NCBI RefSeq assembly: GCF_023243045.1
Contig: NZ_JALKFX010000041.1
Coordinates: forward strand, 1-54,832
Length of the DNA: 54,832 bases
DNA from: Frankia sp. AgB32
GTDB taxonomy: Bacteria > Actinomycetota > Actinomycetes > Frankiales > Frankiaceae
Direction of reading: 5' to 3'
The position numbers and the translations under genes were made by a program. Positions 25,136-33,183 of this stretch are shown piece by piece. The notes beneath the pieces are model-generated. The model searched no databases. It saw only the letters and a program-made list of their open reading frames with translations, and was not told the origin of the DNA. Every line of letters begins with the position of its first letter. Within the stretch, counting starts at the first letter, position 1.

Positions 25136-25534
25136 ATGGCTGTCGAGCTGAACCACACGATTGTCGCCGCCCGGGACCGCCGCGAGTCCGCCGAGTTCCT
25201 GGCGCACGTCCTGGGCCTCGAGGTCGGCACCCCGTGGGGTCCTTTCCTGCCCGTCGTCGTCAGTAACGGCGTCACCCTGGACTTCGCCGACGGCTGGCCG
25301 GGGGAGATCGCCTCGCAGCATTATGCCTTCCTGATCTCGGAAGAGGAGTTCGACGCCGCCTTCGCGCGGATCGAGGCGGCCGGGATCACGTACTGGGCCG
25401 ATCCGCACGGCCAGCAGAAGAACGAGATCAACCATCACTGGGGTGGCCGCGGTCTGTACTTCAAGGATCCGGCCGGGCACGGTATGGAAATCATCACCCG
25501 CCCGTACGGCAGTCAGCCGCCGACGGATTCCTGA
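25136..25534 (+). CDS. VOC/glyoxalase-family protein
   Basis: A 132-residue vicinal-oxygen-chelate protein with two beta-alpha-beta-beta-beta modules: VELNHTIVAARDRRESAEFL and YFKDPAGHGMEIITRPYG. Ligand His and Glu residues at the module ends are present (LNHT, GMEI). It could be a dioxygenase, glyoxalase or binding protein. ATG 25136 follows GGAGGG. Confidence 0.85.
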   Translation: MAVELNHTIVAARDRRESAEFLAHVLGLEVGTPWGPFLPVVVSNGVTLDFADGWPGEIASQHYAFLISEEEFDAAFARIEAAGITYWADPHGQQKNEINHHWGGRGLYFKDPAGHGMEIITRPYGSQPPTDS

Positions 25535-25581
25535 CGTCAACGGGCAGCGGGCCGCCGCCCTGATCGGCTAGGGTCACGCCT

Positions 25582-25881
25582 ATGGCGAGCCTGTTTGTCC
25601 TGGACCTCACCTACACCGCGGACGTGGCCGAGATCGACCGGCACATGGACGCTCATCGCGCGTTCCTCTGCGGCCACTACGACGCCGGTCGGTTCCTGGC
25701 GTCGGGCCGCAAGGAGCCCCGGACCGGTGGCGTCATCCTCGCGACCGGCGACCGGGCGGAGATCGAGAAGGCCATCGAGGCCGACCCGTTCCAGGTCCAC
25801 GGGCTAGTCACCTACACCGTCACCGAGTTCCTGCCCACCTCGACCGGTCCGGAGCTGGCGGCGCTGCGCCACGAGCTCTGA
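25582..25881 (+). CDS. YciI-family protein
   Basis: A 99-residue ferredoxin-like protein matching YciI/DUF-type domains: a His near residue 21 (EIDRHMDAHRAFL), SGRKEPRTGGVIL and IEADPFQVHGLVTYTVTEF. YciI proteins contain a conserved Asp/His pair of debated function. The gene follows the VOC gene by 47 bp and may share its transcript. It is convergent with the SnoaL-like gene. Confidence 0.88.
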   Translation: MASLFVLDLTYTADVAEIDRHMDAHRAFLCGHYDAGRFLASGRKEPRTGGVILATGDRAEIEKAIEADPFQVHGLVTYTVTEFLPTSTGPELAALRHEL

Positions 25882-26301
25882 TCAGGACGGCGCCGACGCG
25901 TCCACCCGGGCCGCGGCCAACGCGAGGGGATTGAAGTAGTCCCGCCAGGAGATGATCCGGCCGGCGCGGACCCGGAAGACGGCGATGACGTTCTGCAGGT
26001 AGGGCGCGCCGGTCGTCGTGACGGTGCCGTGCCCCTCGTATTCGACGATGACGACCTCGGGGTCGACGGTCTCGTGCATGACGACGTCGACGAACTCGTT
26101 CCACCGAATCGGCGCCTTGGCGGCCGACGCGAGATAAGCGCGGATCTCCGCGTGCCCGCGTAGCCGGGCCGGCACGCCGGCCGGTCGATAGGGCCATTCG
26201 ATGTATCCGTCGGACGCCATGAGCGCCAGCAGAGTTTCGGCGTCGAGGTCCCGCCCTGCCCGCAGGATCTGCTCGACGACCTCGCGTGCGGGTGCGGCCA
26301 C
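25882..26301 (-). CDS. SnoaL/NTF2-like protein
   Basis: A 139-residue NTF2-fold protein (VVEQILRAGRDLDAETLLAL, YIEWPYRPAG, VFRVRAGRIISWRDYF). These are small cyclases, isomerases or binding proteins. GTG 26301 is chosen since the NTF2 fold then starts at residue 8 and AGAGGA lies just upstream. It diverges from a TetR gene across a palindromic operator, its probable control. Confidence 0.82.
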   Translation of the reverse strand: MAAPAREVVEQILRAGRDLDAETLLALMASDGYIEWPYRPAGVPARLRGHAEIRAYLASAAKAPIRWNEFVDVVMHETVDPEVVIVEYEGHGTVTTTGAPYLQNVIAVFRVRAGRIISWRDYFNPLALAAARVDASAPS

Positions 26302-26311
26302 AGCGTCCTCT

Positions 26312-26339
26312 TTCGTTGAACGATCGTTGATTGAACGAA
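26312..26339. promoter_or_regulatory. TetR-type operator cluster
   Basis: A 28-bp element with outer arms TTCGTT (26312-26317) and AACGAA (26334-26339) and an inner perfect palindrome AACGATCGTT (26319-26328). A further AACGAA half site follows around 26345. It lies between the divergent SnoaL-like and TetR genes, so it is the likely operator of that TetR. Confidence 0.75.
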
Positions 26340-26386
26340 TGTAGAACGAAAATGATGGCTCGGTCAACGGTCGTAGAATCAACCCG

Positions 26387-26989
26387 GTGACGGACTCGAA
26401 CCCGCCCGCCGCGCCCCGCCGGACGACCCGGGCAGACCAGCGCCGCCAGACCGAGAGCCGCATCCTGGCCGCGGCTCGGGAGCTGTTCGCCGACCTTGGC
26501 TACGACCGCACCACCATCCGCGCGGTCGCCGCCCGTGCCGGTGTGGATGCCGGGTTGGTCATGCACTACTTCCACTCGAAGGACGAGCTGTTCGCTCAGG
26601 CGGCGAAGCTCGCCGACGACGACCTGCCGGTCGCCGGCAGCTCGCCGGCGGAGGTCGCCGACGGCCTGCTGGCCTCGCTCGCCCGCCGGTTGGACGCCGA
26701 GCCGGTCGCGTCGCTCGCGGTGCTGCGCTCGATCCTCACCCATGCCGAGGCCGCCGAGGGCTTCCGGGCCGCGGGTCGCCAGCGGGTGGACCAGATCAGC
26801 GTGGCGATCCCAGCCAGCGACGCCGAGCTCCGGGCGGGCCTGATCAGCGCGATCATCTCCGGCGTGGTCGCGGAACGCTATCTGCTGCGCACGAGCCTGC
26901 TGGCGCAGGCGTCCCCGGAGGAGATCATCGATCTGCTCCGGCCTTGTTTTCAGGCGCTGGTCGGCCCGCTGTCGCCGACCGAGAGCTGA
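26387..26989 (+). CDS. TetR-family regulator
   Basis: A 200-residue TetR regulator. The HTH is TIRAVAARAGVDAGLVMHYF near residues 42-62, with FHSKDELFAQAAKL after it. The C-terminal domain resembles the TetR_C_17/SACE type. It probably represses itself and the divergent SnoaL-like gene through the operator at 26312-26339. The last 40 bases overlap the convergent HxlR gene. Confidence 0.9.
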   Translation: MTDSNPPAAPRRTTRADQRRQTESRILAAARELFADLGYDRTTIRAVAARAGVDAGLVMHYFHSKDELFAQAAKLADDDLPVAGSSPAEVADGLLASLARRLDAEPVASLAVLRSILTHAEAAEGFRAAGRQRVDQISVAIPASDAELRAGLISAIISGVVAERYLLRTSLLAQASPEEIIDLLRPCFQALVGPLSPTES

Positions 26990-27471
26990 TCTTCGGGCTC
27001 GTCGGCCGGCGCCGGGCCGGTCTTGGCGCCGGGCCCGGGCAGCACGTCGACGTCGGTGGCCGACATCGGGCCGCCGCAGGCCGAGCAGCGCGGCTCGACG
27101 TGGCTGATCTCGCCGCAGGCGTGGTGCCGGTAGAGCACCGGCGGCCCGGCCTCGCCGGCCGTCCACCGGTCCCCCCAGCGGACCATGAACAGCAGCAGGT
27201 CGCACAGCTCCGTCCCCTTCTGGGTCAGGGTGTACTCGTACCGCGCGGGCCGGCTCGCGTACTCCCGCCGCGCCAGGACCTCGGCTTCCACCAGCCAGCG
27301 CAGCCGCTCGGCCAGGACCTTGCGGGAGATGCCGAGGCTGGCCTGGAGCTGGTCGAACCGCCGGATGCCGACGTAGACGTTGCGCAGGATCAGCGGGGAC
27401 CACGGCTCGCCGATGACGTCCCAGGTCCGGGCGATCGAGCAGGCCATGTCACCAAAACGCGTCCGCTGCAC
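26950..27471 (-). CDS. HxlR-family regulator with C-terminal zinc-ribbon-like tail
   Basis: A 173-residue HxlR winged-helix regulator: CSIARTWDVIGEPWSPLILR with the conserved Cys, then RRFDQLQASLGISRKVLAERL. Residues 115-145 contain HHACGEISHVEPRCSACGG, a four-Cys/His arrangement that may bind zinc. GTG 27471 is the start. It diverges from DUF899 across an inverted repeat and probably controls it. HxlR proteins of this kind often sense electrophiles or oxidants through the N-terminal Cys. Confidence 0.88.
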   Translation of the reverse strand: MQRTRFGDMACSIARTWDVIGEPWSPLILRNVYVGIRRFDQLQASLGISRKVLAERLRWLVEAEVLARREYASRPARYEYTLTQKGTELCDLLLFMVRWGDRWTAGEAGPPVLYRHHACGEISHVEPRCSACGGPMSATDVDVLPGPGAKTGPAPADEPEDQLSVGDSGPTSA

Positions 27472-27493
27472 GGGGCCACTCTAGACGAGATGG

Positions 27494-27508
27494 GTTCCCT
27501 GAAGGAAC
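27494..27508. promoter_or_regulatory. Inverted repeat in HxlR/DUF899 intergenic region
   Basis: GTTCC-CTGAA-GGAAC, 5-bp perfect arms with 5-bp spacer, between the divergent HxlR and DUF899 genes. HxlR proteins bind short repeats of this sort, so it is a candidate operator. Confidence 0.55.
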
Positions 27509-27563
27509 TCGCTACGCTAGCCTGGGGCCTGTCGATGAGTCTCCTCAAGGAACGGATCAGGTC

Positions 27564-28223
27564 ATGAACCGTCCTCCCGTCGTATCCCCCGAAGAGTGGC
27601 AGGCCGCCCGCGACGAGCTGCTTACCCAGGAGAAGGAGCTCACGCACGCCCTGGACGCACTGGCCGCCCGGCGGCGACGGCTGCCGATGGTCCAGGTGAC
27701 GAAGGACTACCGCTTCACCGCCCCGGACGGCGCTGGTGTCGGCCTGGCCGACCTGTTCGACGGTCACCGCCAGCTTGTGATCTACCACCACATGCTGGAA
27801 CCTGGCCAGAACCACATCTGCGTCGGCTGCTCGACCTTCACCGACAATCTCGCCGACCAGTCCCAGCCCCACCTGAATGCCCGGGACACCCGGCTGATCC
27901 TCGTCTCCCGCGCCCCGCAGCCGGAGATCGAGGCGGTGCGCCGCCGGATGGGCTGGACTGTGCCCTGGTACTCGTCGTTCGGCAGCGACTTCAACGACGA
28001 CATGGGCCTGGGTGGCGGCTTCGGCCTCAGCATCCTGCTCCGGGATGGCGCCGACGTCTTTCGTACCTACTTCGCCAGCGGCCGCGGCGTCGACCGCCTC
28101 CGTCTCGACTTCAACCTGCTCGACCTGACCCCCTACGGCCGCCAGGAAAGGTGGGAGGATTCTCCCGCCGGCTGGCCGCAGGACCCGACCATGAGCTGGC
28201 TGCGCCACCACGACGAGTACTGA
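27564..28223 (+). CDS. DUF899 thioredoxin-fold protein
   Basis: A 219-residue DUF899 protein: VSPEEWQAARDELLTQEKEL at the N terminus, YHHMLEPGQNHICVGCSTF near residue 73-92 and a C-terminal DLTPYGRQERWEDSPAGWP. The CVGC pair is a CxxC in the thioredoxin-like fold. The reaction is unestablished. It is probably under HxlR control and is followed 23 bp later by the DJ-1 gene with a strong ribosome binding site. Confidence 0.88.
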   Translation: MNRPPVVSPEEWQAARDELLTQEKELTHALDALAARRRRLPMVQVTKDYRFTAPDGAGVGLADLFDGHRQLVIYHHMLEPGQNHICVGCSTFTDNLADQSQPHLNARDTRLILVSRAPQPEIEAVRRRMGWTVPWYSSFGSDFNDDMGLGGGFGLSILLRDGADVFRTYFASGRGVDRLRLDFNLLDLTPYGRQERWEDSPAGWPQDPTMSWLRHHDEY

Positions 28224-28246
28224 GGGTCAGGCCGGAGGAGGACTGC

Positions 28247-28834
28247 GTGAAATCCATCGGGATTCTGCTGTTCGACGATTTCGAGGAACTGGACGCGGTC
28301 GGGCCGTGGGAGGTGCTGGCCTTCTGGACGCGCCAGTTCCCCGACGACGGCTGGCAGGTCACCACGTTCTCCCGGGACGGCGCGCCGGTCACCGCCGCGA
28401 AGGGGCTCGTCCTTCATCCCGCGCACTCGTACGAGTCGGTTCCCCCGCTCGACGTGCTGATCTACCCGGGCGGGCAGGGCACCCGCGCCCACCTGGTCGA
28501 CGACGCCCAGCTCGACTGGGTGCGCCGGCAGCGCGCGCAGGTGCCGCTCATGACCAGCGTCTGCACCGGCTCGCTGGTGTACGCCCGCGCCGGGCTGCTG
28601 GCGGGGCGACCGGCGACGACGCACTGGGCCTCACTCGACCTGCTGCACAAGCTCGACCCGACGCTCACGGTCCGCCCCGACGACCGTTTCGTCGACGACG
28701 GCGACATCGTCACCGCCGCGGGCGTCAGCGCGGGCATCGACATGGCCCTGCACCTCGTCGCCCGCCTGCGGAACGTCGAGCGGGCCAGAAGGGTCCGGCG
28801 CGGCATCCAGTACGACCCGCAGCCGCCGGTCTGA
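28247..28834 (+). CDS. DJ-1/PfpI-family protein
   Basis: A 195-residue stand-alone DJ-1/PfpI protein. The Cys elbow is MTSVCTGSLVYARAGLL near residue 105, and the acidic residue lies in DDFEELDAVGPWEVL near residue 15. It resembles isonitrile-hydratase-like and ThiJ proteins and the N-terminal domain of GlxA regulators, but has no HTH. GTG 28247 follows GGAGGAGG. It is probably co-transcribed with DUF899. Confidence 0.85.
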   Translation: MKSIGILLFDDFEELDAVGPWEVLAFWTRQFPDDGWQVTTFSRDGAPVTAAKGLVLHPAHSYESVPPLDVLIYPGGQGTRAHLVDDAQLDWVRRQRAQVPLMTSVCTGSLVYARAGLLAGRPATTHWASLDLLHKLDPTLTVRPDDRFVDDGDIVTAAGVSAGIDMALHLVARLRNVERARRVRRGIQYDPQPPV

Positions 28835-28891
28835 TCCGGTGGGCGGCCCCGGGCCGCCGCTCGGCGCCGAGCAGCCGGCCGCGCCAGGGCG

Positions 28892-30034
28892 TCAGGTGGA
28901 TGCCGCGCTGTGCTGCGCTGAACCACCGCGGTGCGCGGCCACGAAGTAGGCGATGACCGCGATCACGATCAGCGTGACCAGCACCGTGAGAGCGATCTTC
29001 ACCTTGCTCCACGGCCGCTCGCCGTGCACCTCGCCGGTCCGGCCGTTGACCAGGACCTGCCAGGTCTTCCCGGCGTAGACGTAAGAGGCGATCCACACCG
29101 GCAGCAGCATCAGCTTGAAGGTGACGTCGTTGTGCCGGGTGTCGACCGACTGCACCCGCTGCTCGTCGCCGCCGATGTCGCGCCGGCAGTCCTCGGCGAT
29201 GACCGGCGCCATCCGGTTGCGCGCCTCGTCGAACCCGTTCTCCGGCTCCACGTCGTACCGCAGCGCGAAATGGCCGGCGAGGAACTCCGGCTGGAACGGC
29301 GCCGCCCGCTCCAGCGGCCAGGGCGCGAGATCGTCGAGCTTGTCGGTCGGCAGCACGCCGCTGCCCGGCACCAGCACGTCGTCGAACGTGCGCTCGACCG
29401 TGCCGTGCGCCGGGTACCAGCGGGTGTGCTGCACCTGCCGGGTCTGCTGCCTGCCGTCGCTGTCGGTGTAGGTCTCGGTGGTGTAGTAGTGCTCGCCGCG
29501 CTGGCCGGCGTACTGCGAGACCGTCCGTGAGTCGTACGTCCAGTGCGGCAGGTACGTGCTTTTCATCGACTCGGTGTCGCTGACCTTCTTCAGCGCCGAC
29601 GGCGCGAACCACCGCGACGACGTCCAGGACCGCACCGCGGTGCGCACGGCGCCGCGGTCGAGTTCGAAGGGCAGCACGCCCTCGGGCACGATCTGCCCCG
29701 ACGCCGCCGGGTCGATCACCAGCGGCGCCCCGCAGAACTGGCAGACGCTCGCGGTCTCGTCCGTCTCGGTCCGCGCCGCGCAGCGCTGGCAGACGAAGAC
29801 GTAGGCACCGATGCTGCCGACGGGCTTGCGGGGCAGCGACGGCAGGTCCGCGTACGCGATCTCGCGGATCTGCCGGCCGGTCGCGGCGATCTCCTGGCGG
29901 AACCCGCAGTACGGGCACTGCAGGACGGACTGGCCGGGGGCGAACTCCAGCCGGGCGCCGCAGCCGCCGCACGGATAGGTCGTCGCGGCGACCGGAGCCT
30001 GACCCGGCGCACCCTGGGCGTGCTGATCAGTCAT
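28892..30034 (-). CDS. YdjG-like zinc-ribbon membrane protein
   Basis: A 380-residue protein. The N terminus has two zinc ribbons: CGGCGARLEF with CPYCG near residues 22-43 and CQRCAAR with CQFCGAP near 82-102. The middle is beta-rich. One transmembrane helix near residues 345-365 (ALTVLVTLIVIAVIAYFV) is followed by a short tail. The layout matches the zinc-ribbon partner of YdjI-type SPFH proteins, as in the Bacillus ydjFGHI envelope-stress locus. It follows the SPFH gene by 27 bp in the same operon. Confidence 0.78.
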   Translation of the reverse strand: MTDQHAQGAPGQAPVAATTYPCGGCGARLEFAPGQSVLQCPYCGFRQEIAATGRQIREIAYADLPSLPRKPVGSIGAYVFVCQRCAARTETDETASVCQFCGAPLVIDPAASGQIVPEGVLPFELDRGAVRTAVRSWTSSRWFAPSALKKVSDTESMKSTYLPHWTYDSRTVSQYAGQRGEHYYTTETYTDSDGRQQTRQVQHTRWYPAHGTVERTFDDVLVPGSGVLPTDKLDDLAPWPLERAAPFQPEFLAGHFALRYDVEPENGFDEARNRMAPVIAEDCRRDIGGDEQRVQSVDTRHNDVTFKLMLLPVWIASYVYAGKTWQVLVNGRTGEVHGERPWSKVKIALTVLVTLIVIAVIAYFVAAHRGGSAQHSAAST

Positions 30035-30061
30035 GGTTTGTCCCTGCGCGCTCGTCGCTGG

Positions 30062-31228
30062 TCAGCTCTGCGGCGGCAGTGGCGGCGGGACGTTGGCGAG
30101 CAGTGGCACGACCTCCGCCACCTGGCCCGCCGGCGTCCACTGCGCCATGCCGGTCTTCCACACCAGCGTGTCCTGGCGCACCTCACCGGCGGCGACCCGC
30201 TGCGCGAGCTGGTTGCGGTCGAACGGGCCCAGCTGCTGGCCGTTCGCGCCGACGTACCACTGCTCGGCCGTCGGTAGCGGCGGCGGCCCAGCCGCTCCAG
30301 CCGGCCCCGACGGTGCCTGCTGGCCCTGGTACGGCTGCTGGCCCTGGTACGGCTGCTGGCCCTGGTACGGCTGCTGGCCGGCCATCCCGCCGGCGGCGCG
30401 CTGGCCGAGCGCCATGCCGAGGCCGATGCCCAGACCCTCGCCGGCCCCGCCCTGGTTGCGGGCGGCCTCCTCGATGGCCTGCGCGGTCTGGAACCGCGTG
30501 TAGTCGTCGAGGTTGCCGACGATGCCCATCTGGCTGCGCCGGTCGATCGCCTCCTCGACCTCGGGCGGCAGCGAGATGTTCTCGATGATGAACTTCGGGA
30601 TCGCGATGCCGACCGACGCGAGTTCCTTGGTCAGCGCTGCGGCGAGCGTCTCGCCGATGACGTCCTGCTGGGTGGCAAGGTCCAGCACGGGCACCCGGGC
30701 CGTGGCGAGCGCGTTCCCGAGCCGCCCGACGATGACCTGCCGCAGATACCCGGCGACCTCCTCGGTGCGGAACTGCGGGTCGGTGCCGGCCAGCTCGCGC
30801 AGCAGCGCCGTCGGGTCGACCACCCGGATCGCGAACGCGCCGAACGCGCGCAGCCGGACCATCCCGAACTCCGGGTCCCGGACGATGACCGGGTTCTGCG
30901 TGCCCCACTTCAGGTCGGTGAACTGCCGGGTGTTGACGAAGTACACCTCGGCGCGGAACGGCGAGTCGAAGCCGTACTTCCAGCCCTTGAGCTTCGACAG
31001 GATCGGCATGTTCTGCGTCTGCAGCGTGTACATGCCGGGGGAGTAGGCGTCGGCGACCTGGCCCTCGTTGACGAACACGGCCGCCTGGGACTCGCGGACG
31101 GTGAGCCGCGCGCCCATCTTGATCTCGTTGTCGTAGCGCGGGAAGCGCCACACGATCGTGTCGCGGCTGTCATCGGTCCATTCGATGATGTCGATGAACT
31201 CGCCACGGATCCGGTCCATGATTCCCAC
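30062..31228 (-). CDS. YdjI-like SPFH protein with C-terminal GYF_2 domain
   Basis: A 388-residue protein. Residues 1-260 form the 'virion core protein'-type SPFH domain (IIEWTDDSRDTIVWRFPRYD; GWKYGFDSPFRAEVYFVNTR; IENISLPPEVEEAIDRRSQM). Residues 285-305 carry three QQPYQG repeats. Residues 330-385 are a GYF_2 domain (EQWYVGANGQQLGPF). GTG 31228 fits the family start (MG...). In Bacillus, YdjI and YdjG recruit a PspA protein to the membrane; no PspA gene is in this window. Confidence 0.85.
   Translation of the reverse strand: MGIMDRIRGEFIDIIEWTDDSRDTIVWRFPRYDNEIKMGARLTVRESQAAVFVNEGQVADAYSPGMYTLQTQNMPILSKLKGWKYGFDSPFRAEVYFVNTRQFTDLKWGTQNPVIVRDPEFGMVRLRAFGAFAIRVVDPTALLRELAGTDPQFRTEEVAGYLRQVIVGRLGNALATARVPVLDLATQQDVIGETLAAALTKELASVGIAIPKFIIENISLPPEVEEAIDRRSQMGIVGNLDDYTRFQTAQAIEEAARNQGGAGEGLGIGLGMALGQRAAGGMAGQQPYQGQQPYQGQQPYQGQQAPSGPAGAAGPPPLPTAEQWYVGANGQQLGPFDRNQLAQRVAAGEVRQDTLVWKTGMAQWTPAGQVAEVVPLLANVPPPLPPQS
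30318..30371 (-). repeat. 18-bp tandem repeat coding QQPYQG
   Basis: Three identical copies of TGCTGGCCCTGGTACGGC at 30318-30335, 30336-30353 and 30354-30371 within the SPFH gene. On the coding strand each encodes one six-residue Gln/Pro/Tyr unit of the linker before the GYF_2 domain. The perfect identity suggests recent expansion by slippage. Confidence 0.9.
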
Positions 31229-31395
31229 GACTGCCGCCGCCTCCACCCCGTCCGGAAGCCGCGGAGCGGCGTCCACCGTACGGCGGCACCTTACCGCCCG
31301 GATCGCGAGGTCCGCCCCGCTCGTCGGCCTAGCGTGCCAACGTCCGGCCGACCGCCTCAGCACCGTGACCGGGCTGACGGGTACGTAGGAAGCGC

Positions 31396-31426
31396 TTGCG
31401 TTGGAGTTCACTCCAACGCCTAGGGT
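31396..31426 (+). promoter_or_regulatory. MerR-type promoter/operator, leaderless
   Basis: The -35 TTGCGT (31396-31401) and -10 TAGGGT (31421-31426) are separated by 19 bp, the long spacer typical of MerR-controlled promoters. Inside lies the palindrome GCGTTGGAG-TTCA-CTCCAACGC (31398-31419) with 9-bp perfect arms. A transcript starting about seven bases after the -10 would begin at the GTG of the MerR gene, giving a leaderless mRNA. Confidence 0.85.
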
Positions 31427-31432
31427 CGGCTG

Positions 31433-31810
31433 GTGACGACGTGGACGACGCGTGAGGTCGCCGTGAAGGCCGGCATCACCGAGCACACCCTTCGCTGGTA
31501 CGAGCGCATTGGCCTGCTCGAGCGGATCGAACGCGGCGCCGATGGGCGCCGGCGGTTCGGCGAGCGTGACGTCGAATGGATTCTGCTGCTCGTCCGTCTG
31601 CGGTCGACCGGTATGTCGGTGCGCGACATGCAGCGTTACGCGGTGCTCGTCCGGTCCGGCGCGGGCGAGGCCGAGCGGCTCGCCCTGCTTGAGGAACACC
31701 GACAGGTGGTGCGGGCCGCGCTCGTCGCGCAGCAGGAGTGTCTTGAGTTGTTGGACAACAAGATTTGCAGCTATCGCCGGATGACCCGTCCGGCACAGGA
31801 GGAGCGGTAA
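31433..31810 (+). CDS. MerR-family regulator
   Basis: A 125-residue MerR regulator: [20 protein letters not shown] is the winged HTH, followed by [20 protein letters not shown] and the dimerisation helix. The short C terminus holds one Cys pair ([10 protein letters not shown]) that may sense redox or electrophiles. GTG 31433 coincides with the predicted transcript start. The aldo/keto reductase starts two bases after its stop, so the pair is an autoregulated operon. Confidence 0.9.
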   Translation: MTTWTTREVAVKAGITEHTLRWYERIGLLERIERGADGRRRFGERDVEWILLLVRLRSTGMSVRDMQRYAVLVRSGAGEAERLALLEEHRQVVRAALVAQQECLELLDNKICSYRRMTRPAQEER

Positions 31811-31812
31811 GC

Positions 31813-32766
31813 ATGCGCGAGGTGACCATCGGCGGGCTGACCGTCTCAGCCCAGGGCCTGGGCTGCATGGGAATGAGCGAATGGTACGGCGCCGCCGACT
31901 GGGACGAATCGATCGCGACGATCCATCGCGCGATCGACCTGGGCGTGACGTTTCTCGACACCGCCGACGTCTACGGGGCCGGCCACAACGAGGTGTTGGT
32001 GGGTCGGGCGATCCACGATCGTCGCGACCAGGTGCAGCTGGCCACCAAGTTCGGCATCGACCGCTCGGGCGGCGACGGGGCGCGGGTGATTCGCGGCGAG
32101 CGGGCATATGTGAAGCGCGCCTGCGAGGCCTCGCTACTGCGGCTCGGCGTGGACGTCATCGACCTTTACTACCTGCATCGGCCGCCGCAGACCACGCAGA
32201 TAGAGGAGACGGTCGGGGCGATGGCCGAGCTGGTCGCCGAGGGCAAGGTGCGCCACCTTGGCCTGTCCGAGGTCGACGGCGCGCTGCTGCGGCGCGCGAA
32301 CGCCGTGCACCGGATCTCGGCGGTGCAGAGCGAGTACTCCCTGTGGACCCGGGATCCAGAAACGGACGTTCTTGACGCCCTGCGGGAACTGGATGTCGCC
32401 CTGGTGGCCTACTCGCCGCTCGGACGCGGTTTCCTCACCGCGACGGTCGGCGCCGCCTCGCTCGGCGAGAACGATTTCCGCCGCGGCAATCCGCGGTTCG
32501 CGGGTGATGCGGGCGCGGCGAACAAGGCGATCACGGCGAGGGTCACCGAGGTGGCCGTCCGCAGGAACGTCGCTCCCGCGCAGGTGGCGCTCGCCTGGGT
32601 GCACGGGCAGGCCGCTCGCCTCGGTATCGCGGTGGTCCCGATTCCCGGCACGAAGCGTCGCCGGTGGCTGGAGCAGAACGCCGCCGCGCCCGCCATCACC
32701 CTGGACGGCGACGACCTGGCGGCGCTCGACGCCCTCGGCGCCCAGGTGGTCGGCGCCCGCTACTGA
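31813..32766 (+). CDS. Aldo/keto reductase
   Basis: A 317-residue AKR of the YakC/pyridoxal-reductase-like group. Catalytic residues are visible: Asp and Tyr in [14 protein letters not shown], Lys in LATKFG and His in YYLHRPP. The NADPH-binding end is [16 protein letters not shown]. It probably reduces reactive aldehydes. It is the second gene of a MerR operon. A degenerate cupin tail follows it. Confidence 0.9.
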   Translation: MREVTIGGLTVSAQGLGCMGMSEWYGAADWDESIATIHRAIDLGVTFLDTADVYGAGHNEVLVGRAIHDRRDQVQLATKFGIDRSGGDGARVIRGERAYVKRACEASLLRLGVDVIDLYYLHRPPQTTQIEETVGAMAELVAEGKVRHLGLSEVDGALLRRANAVHRISAVQSEYSLWTRDPETDVLDALRELDVALVAYSPLGRGFLTATVGAASLGENDFRRGNPRFAGDAGAANKAITARVTEVAVRRNVAPAQVALAWVHGQAARLGIAVVPIPGTKRRRWLEQNAAAPAITLDGDDLAALDALGAQVVGARY

Positions 32767-32772
32767 CCTCGT

Positions 32773-32826
32773 CATTCTCACCCCGGCGGCTACGAGAAGT
32801 ACTTCGTCGAGGTCGCGACCAGATGG
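32773..32826 (+). pseudogene. Fragment of a cupin C terminus
   Basis: The stretch closely matches part of the intact cupin gene at 38240-38290: both read GYE-x-YFVEVA. The frame is broken by one base near the start of the match. Only about 18 codons remain. It suggests that a cupin gene once followed the aldo/keto reductase and was deleted. Confidence 0.65.
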
Positions 32827-32860
32827 CGACGACCGGCGGCGCGCCCAGCCGAGGACCGCG

Positions 32861-33183
32861 ATGCGGCGGGCCGTGTCGATCATCGACCTCATCCTCCCGG
32901 CTCAGCGCGAGATCCTGGTTTCCGACCCGGCCGTTCTGACCCGTCTGCCCGGGCCGGTGACCACGAAGTGGACCTGATCGTGCAACACCAGGATGGCCGG
33001 GTGCTCGCCATCGAGGTCAAGCTGGCCGACCGTGTCGAGGACGCCGATGTCAGACACCTCCAGTGGCTTCGCCGTCGCGTCGGCGATGACCTGATCGATG
33101 CTGTCGTTCTCTACGCCGGCGAGCGTGCCTACCGCCGACGCGACGACGTCGCCGTCGTCCCGCTGGCGCTGCTCGGCCCGTGA
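32861..33183 (+). pseudogene. DUF4143-type ATPase remnant with internal deletion
   Basis: The 5' part (ATG 32861) reads QREILVSDPAVLTRLPGPV, which resembles the region just before the Walker B part of AAA ATPases with a DUF4143 tail. It breaks after about 33 codons. The 3' part from about 32950, in another frame, reads GHEVDLIVQHQDGRVLAIEV, then DVRHLQWLRRRVGDD, the C-terminal nuclease-like domain of the same family. Roughly 300 codons in between are missing. The 3' end overlaps the TetR gene on the other strand by 55 bp. Confidence 0.72.
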
